Source: QGNO01 sp964493125
Lineage (GTDB): Bacteria > Chloroflexota > Dehalococcoidia > Lucifugimonadales > QGNO01
Direction: 5' to 3'
Assembly (NCBI GenBank): GCA_964493125.1
Contig: CAZBMS010000055.1
Span: 1-9,471 of the forward strand
Length of the DNA: 9,471 nucleotides
Under the pieces are notes generated by a model. It did no database searches, had not been told where the DNA came from, and saw nothing but the letters and a program-made list of their open reading frames with translations. The first letter of the stretch is position 1. Each line of letters opens with the position of its first letter. Below, one piece after another: positions 6,853-9,471 of this stretch. Made by a program: the position numbers and the translations under genes.

Positions 6853-7263
6853 TTATGCTACTACTTGCCACTCATGAATTAATTGCCCTGGCGCAACTTC
6901 CTCAAAAACAATCGTTACAGGGCTACCCACAGGAACAGCGTAAGGTGGCACTCCCGGTAAATTAGAGTAAAAGTTAATAGTAGGATCTTCATCCAGAGTG
7001 ACCATCGCCAAATTATACGGTTGGTCCGGCATTCGCCTGTTAAGCCTTCCGTCTTCTATCACGATGAAAGTCGCCACGTGGCCTTTTCCATCAACATCTT
7101 TCCATCCAAGATGTTCCGACGAATTACAAACGTGGCATGACGATTGAGGGGGATACTGTAGTTTATCGCATGACTCACAATGCTGAAGCATCAACCTCTT
7201 ATCATTTACAGCATCCCAGAATGGTTTGCTCACATCATCCGGCTCGGGAATAATTTTGGGCAT
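6853..7263 (-). CDS. DUF35 Zn-ribbon/OB-fold protein, partner of the thiolase-fold protein
   Basis: A 136-residue protein with the layout of the DUF35 family. An N-terminal helix (PFWDAVNDKRLML, 14-26) is followed by a rubredoxin-like zinc ribbon with C29-x2-C32 and C43-x2-C46, then an OB-fold beta-barrel (about 57-135) with GKGHVATFIVIE (59-70), PYNLAMVTLDE (82-92) and VPVGSPVTIVFEE (110-122). DUF35 proteins bind thiolase-superfamily enzymes, and in steroid degradation the Ltp2-DUF35 complex is the active aldolase. Its place directly upstream of the thiolase-fold gene fits. I chose the ATG at 7261-7263 because GGAG stands seven bases upstream and family members begin just before the FW-A helix. 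The same frame extends 31 residues further 5', but that stretch shows no domain and overlaps the predicted leader. Confidence 0.92.
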   Translation of the reverse strand: MPKIIPEPDDVSKPFWDAVNDKRLMLQHCESCDKLQYPPQSSCHVCNSSEHLGWKDVDGKGHVATFIVIEDGRLNRRMPDQPYNLAMVTLDEDPTINFYSNLPGVPPYAVPVGSPVTIVFEEVAPGQLIHEWQVVA

Positions 7264-7344
7264 AGTATTACTCCATTCACAAACAATTAAAAACTTGAAA
7301 TTTCTCCGGGAGAACACGTTGCTGAAGCAATACCCGGACAATTG

Positions 7345-7373
7345 AGCATAGATCACGAACAGAATACTGTCAA
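7345..7373 (-). promoter_or_regulatory. Candidate sigma70-type promoter of the DUF35-thiolase-HAD operon, flanked by an inverted repeat
   Basis: On the minus strand a perfect -35 TTGACA (7368-7373) and a -10 TATGCT (7345-7350) are separated by exactly 17 bases. Transcription would start near 7338, giving a leader of about 75 bases with two small hairpins before the GGAG ribosome binding site of the DUF35 gene. The arms GAGCAT (7373-7378 on the minus strand) and ATGCTC (7344-7349) form a perfect 6-bp inverted repeat that overlaps both promoter ends. It could be a repressor site. Confidence 0.55.
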
Positions 7374-7478
7374 TGCTCGCTGCTTGCTTTTTTACCTCCT
7401 CTCAGATAAGGTCTGTACGAGAAGGAAATCCACGACACCTAACAACGGAGCAATTTTGGATCCGACATTCTTACTGAA

Positions 7479-7514
7479 GGCAACGCACTTTCTGGGAGAC
7501 CAGAATGCGTTGCC
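7479..7514. repeat. Strong hairpin: 9-bp plus 6-bp stem with GAGA tetraloop
   Basis: Arms GGCAACGCA (7479-7487) and TGCGTTGCC (7506-7514) pair perfectly. After a two-base bulge (CT, 7488-7489) the inner arms TTCTGG (7490-7495) and CCAGAA (7500-7505) pair around GAGA (7496-7499), a GNRA tetraloop if transcribed from the plus strand. That is 15 base pairs in 36 bases, far beyond chance for a short intergenic region. No T-run follows on either strand, so it is not a standard intrinsic terminator. A structured RNA element or a small palindromic repeat family are the main options. Confidence 0.7.
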
Positions 7515-7590
7515 ACATTGGCTCAACATACATCCAAGCGGATCTACCAGTGCGACGCTTTATATCAGCAGCCTCCGATACCCATTATGC

Positions 7591-7653
7591 CGGATGTTCC
7601 CATTAGGTTGGCGATATTTTCCTCCGCCCCCCCCGCCAACCTATAAAGATCCG
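7591..7653. repeat. Long inverted repeat with 10-bp core and outer helix
   Basis: TAGGTTGGCG (7604-7613) and CGCCAACCTA (7634-7643) are a perfect 10-bp inverted repeat around a 20-base pyrimidine-rich loop that includes eight C in a row. An outer pair, CGGAT (7591-7595) with ATCCG (7649-7653), extends it across a small internal loop. It lies about 100 bases upstream of the CNNM gene start, so it may be part of that gene's leader or upstream of its promoter. No T-run follows. Confidence 0.6.
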
Positions 7654-7754
7654 ATAAGATTGACATCATGTCACCGATACCGGCAATCCCATACAATGCT
7701 GCTCCAGTACAGAGATATCTATGACACCGGTGACCATTTCTGGGAGGTAAGTTC

Positions 7755-9023
7755 GTGCCAACGGAGATCGTAATAACTATATTTCTAATAGCAATATTCG
7801 TCTTATTCTCAGGGTTCTTTTCTAGCTCCGAGGCCGCGTTCTTATCTCTCCAAAAAACTCGATTGACATATCTAGTAAACAACAATGTCCCGGGAGCTAA
7901 ACGCGTCCAAGATATGATCAATAATACGGATCGACTGCTATCTACCATTTTGCTTGGGAACAACCTGGTCAACGTGGCATTCACAGCCCTTGTTACAGCC
8001 TTAGCAGTGAGTTGGTTAGGCGAAGGACCCTTGGCGCTAACAGCAGCCACCGGTATAGGAACTGCTGTTCTTCTGATTTTCGGAGAAATCATCCCAAAGA
8101 GCATCGCGGTTAAAAAGTCTGAAAAGATGACCTTTTTATATGCCAGGCCACTGAAAACGATCGAATATTCGTTATATCCATTAATATTGTTTTTGCAATG
8201 GCTCTCACGCGCAACTCAGACTATCTTCGGACGTGAAGCAACTGATGAAGATCGCGTCACAGAAGGTGAGCTCCGTATGCTCATAGATATGGGCCGGCAA
8301 GAAGGTGCTGTCGAAGAAGATGAGGCCAAACTCCTAGAACAAGTGTTTAATTTCGGTGACAAACAAATTCGCGAAGTGATGACTCCTAGGCCACAAATAA
8401 AAGCGATTCAATCCGGTACCACTCTGGAAGAATTTCTGACTTTGTTCGCTGCAGATAGTCATACCAGGTTTCCTGTATGCCAAGACCATCCGGAAAACAT
8501 CATCGGAACCCTGACCACCAAAGATATCATGATGTCGTTTGGTCGCCATGAAATAGCCGAAGACACCGATATAACAACACTGGCGAAACAACCTTTCTTT
8601 GTGCCTGAGACCAAAACCATCAGCACTACCTTTCGAGAGATGCAACAATCGCGCCACGGCCTTGTATATGCTATAAACGAGTTTGGTGGATTAGCAGGAT
8701 TGGCCACCGCAAAACAACTCCTTGAGGTGCTAGTAGGAGACATGCCAGATACTGCAGAAGAAAGCTTGCCTAAACCTGACTCCGAACTATACGAACTAGT
8801 CGGACAAACCCTCATATCTGAGATGCAAAGCGAGCTTAACTTGAGGTTACCTGAAGGAGACTACCAAACTCTTGCTGGTTTCATTCTAGCAACTCTCGGC
8901 CATGTTCCCGAAAGTGGTACAACCCTAATCCAGGATGATATGAAACTTATCGTACTCCAAGCATCGGATACACGGATAGAACTCGTTCAAGTAGAGAGAC
9001 TCCCAAATGCGAACATCGCATAA
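7755..9023 (+). CDS. CNNM/CorC (HlyC) family membrane protein, DUF21-CBS-CBS-CorC_HlyC, probable Mg2+ efflux
   Basis: A 422-residue inner-membrane protein of the CNNM/CorB family, whose members export or regulate Mg2+ (older name hemolysin-like). Order: DUF21 transmembrane domain (about 1-155) with membrane segments near 3-22, 62-88, 92-113 and 131-150, and the hallmarks FFSSSEAAFLSL (21-32), TILLGNNLVNV (64-74) and FGEIIPKSIA (109-118); a CBS pair (about 204-328) with REVMTPRPQIKAI (206-218) and the terminal EFGGLAGLATAKQLLEVLVG (309-328); and a CorC_HlyC domain (about 342-414). The length is normal and the ion-path motifs are intact. The GTG start at 7755 is well fixed: GGGAGG (7742-7747) lies seven bases upstream. 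A clear -35/-10 pair could not be placed upstream (TATAAA at 7642 lacks a -35). The MFS gene follows after 34 bases on the same strand. Confidence 0.95.
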   Translation: MPTEIVITIFLIAIFVLFSGFFSSSEAAFLSLQKTRLTYLVNNNVPGAKRVQDMINNTDRLLSTILLGNNLVNVAFTALVTALAVSWLGEGPLALTAATGIGTAVLLIFGEIIPKSIAVKKSEKMTFLYARPLKTIEYSLYPLILFLQWLSRATQTIFGREATDEDRVTEGELRMLIDMGRQEGAVEEDEAKLLEQVFNFGDKQIREVMTPRPQIKAIQSGTTLEEFLTLFAADSHTRFPVCQDHPENIIGTLTTKDIMMSFGRHEIAEDTDITTLAKQPFFVPETKTISTTFREMQQSRHGLVYAINEFGGLAGLATAKQLLEVLVGDMPDTAEESLPKPDSELYELVGQTLISEMQSELNLRLPEGDYQTLAGFILATLGHVPESGTTLIQDDMKLIVLQASDTRIELVQVERLPNANIA

Positions 9024-9037
9024 CACCAACAAGCATT

Positions 9038-9085
9038 TAGGATCCCAAGGCTAGGACGTGAAGAATAGAAAACTTGGGATACCTA
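9038..9085 (+). promoter_or_regulatory. Hairpin enclosing the start codon of the MFS gene
   Basis: TAGGATCCCAAG (9038-9049) pairs with CTTGGGATACCTA (9073-9085) as 12 base pairs with one bulged A at 9081. The GTG start (9058-9060) sits in the 23-base loop. The best ribosome binding site, AAGG (9047-9050), seven bases before the GTG, is mostly inside the 5' arm. Once folded, this would limit ribosome access to the MFS start and make its translation dependent on upstream ribosomes or an RNA-level signal. Confidence 0.55.
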
Positions 9086-9471
9086 GCTCAATTGAGGTTT
9101 TTAAATATCGCGATTTCTCCTTTGTATGGTTGTCAACCACATTCGTAGCAACTGGAACACAAATGGAATCCGCTGTATTAGCTTGGTATGTCCTTGAGCT
9201 AACGGACTCTCCGGTGCTCGTTGGCATGATAGCTGGCGCGCGCATGGTCTTGAATTTCCTGGCGCTCTATGCTGGAGCGATGGTCGATCGCCTAGCTAGG
9301 AACCGCCTATTAGTTGCAGTTCAATTCATCATGGCCGGCCTCGCGTTAATAATGCTTATGCTAATACCGACTGAGTACATTCAGGAGGCCAAATCTGGTT
9401 CCACTATTGCCAGACTCGGAAACATATGGCCAATATTTGCAATCACTATGGGAGTCGGTATCGCACGTCTT
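9058..9471 (+). CDS. Major facilitator superfamily transporter, MFS_3/enterobactin-exporter-like, 3' partial
   Basis: The frame is open from the GTG at 9058 to the window end, giving 138 residues of an expected 400 or more. The first four or so membrane segments are visible: about 20-45, 53-73, 82-103 and 122-138. Typical features are the cytoplasmic start FKYRDFSFVWLS (15-26), LELTDSPVLVGMIAG (46-60), and motif A in the first cytoplasmic loop, GAMVDRLARNRLL (73-85), with D77 and R78. Proteins of this subgroup usually export small molecules by proton antiport; substrate unknown. An in-frame TAG at 9052-9054 rules out an earlier start. The gene follows the CNNM gene after 34 bases and may be co-transcribed; the start lies within a hairpin. 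Confidence 0.9.
   Translation, partial: MKNRKLGIPSSIEVFKYRDFSFVWLSTTFVATGTQMESAVLAWYVLELTDSPVLVGMIAGARMVLNFLALYAGAMVDRLARNRLLVAVQFIMAGLALIMLMLIPTEYIQEAKSGSTIARLGNIWPIFAITMGVGIARL

Larger units (their letters stand above)
7264..7754. other. Gene-free intergenic block rich in inverted repeats
   Basis: About 490 bases between the divergent DUF35 operon and the CNNM gene. It contains the DUF35 operon promoter (7345-7373), two small leader hairpins (7302-7314, TTCTC/GAGAA arms; 7319-7330, TTGC/GCAA arms), two large hairpins (7479-7514 and 7591-7653), a smaller AAGCG/CGCTT pair (7536-7540, 7556-7560), the palindromes TGACA-TCA-TGTCA (7661-7673), AGATATCT (7713-7720) and CACCGGTG (7725-7732), and a run of eight C (7627-7634). 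An open frame at 7342-7773 lacks a ribosome binding site and any motif. No tRNA, tmRNA, RNase P, SRP or known riboswitch core was recognised by eye. A non-coding RNA or long structured leader of the CNNM gene is possible. Confidence 0.6.

Noticed and set aside
7479..7514. Group II intron domain V-like hairpin on the minus strand (9-bp stem, 2-base 3' bulge, 6-bp stem)
   Set aside because: The size is similar, but there is no AGC/CGC catalytic triad in the expected place, the loop on that strand is TCTC and not GNRA, and no reverse transcriptase or other intron domains are present.
7660..7697. TTGACA (7660-7665) with TACAAT (7692-7697) as the promoter of the CNNM gene
   Set aside because: The 26-base spacer is far outside the functional range, and no better -10 lies 16-18 bases after this TTGACA.
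7342..7773. Open frame of 143 codons on the plus strand in the 7264-7754 gap
   Set aside because: It starts at a TTG without ribosome binding site, has a low-complexity proline run from the C8 tract, shows no domain, covers the divergent promoter and overlaps the well-supported GTG start of the CNNM gene.
7565..8104. Open frame of 179 codons on the minus strand
   Set aside because: Its first two thirds are antisense to the DUF21 domain of the CNNM gene; the remainder shows no motif and it has no ribosome binding site.

Overview
The window looks like a chromosomal piece of an uncultured, probably marine, Chloroflexota bacterium of the SAR202 / Dehalococcoidia type. This placement is an inference from gene content, not a phylogeny. 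The evidence is a flavin monooxygenase-like member of the acyl-CoA dehydrogenase fold, two adjacent family III (CaiB/BaiF) CoA-transferases, and a thiolase-fold protein with a DUF35 partner, all at moderate GC with a bacterial DnaA among them. No tRNA, rRNA, CRISPR array, insertion sequence or phage gene is visible.

Layout. (1) 1-863 (+): C-terminal three quarters of an acyl-CoA dehydrogenase/HsaA-type flavin enzyme, cut by the window start. (2) 881-2272 (-): complete dnaA, convergent with the first gene and without dnaN beside it. (3) 2273-2606: divergent promoter region, with a sigma70-like promoter on each strand. (4) 2607-5101 (+): two CaiB/BaiF CoA-transferases in tandem. The first has the usual catalytic Asp; the second has Glu at that position. 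(5) 5133-7263 (-): a three-gene operon in the order DUF35 Zn-ribbon/OB protein, thiolase-fold protein, small capless HAD phosphatase. A good promoter (TTGACA-17-TATGCT) flanked by an inverted repeat precedes it, and a strong hairpin separates the first two genes. (6) 7264-7754: about 490 bases without a convincing gene but with several strong inverted repeats. (7) 7755-9023 (+): a CNNM/CorC-type membrane protein with DUF21, CBS pair and CorC_HlyC domains. (8) 9058-9471 (+): start of an MFS transporter, running off the window; its start codon lies in the loop of a 12-bp hairpin.

How the genes fit together. The flavin enzyme, the CoA-transferases and the thiolase/DUF35 pair are the kinds of enzyme used to oxidise, CoA-activate and cleave complex organic substrates such as steroid-like or alicyclic carboxylic acids. 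The thiolase-fold protein appears to have lost the nucleophilic Cys, and its operon partner is a DUF35 protein. This is the arrangement of the Ltp2-DUF35 retro-aldolases of steroid side-chain degradation, so C-C cleavage by aldol chemistry is a better guess than thiolysis. Substrates cannot be read from the sequence. The most promising unexplained items are the structured non-coding block at 7264-7754, the promoter and hairpins around the DUF35-thiolase operon, the start-codon hairpin of the MFS gene, and the Glu-for-Asp CoA-transferase paired with a canonical one.
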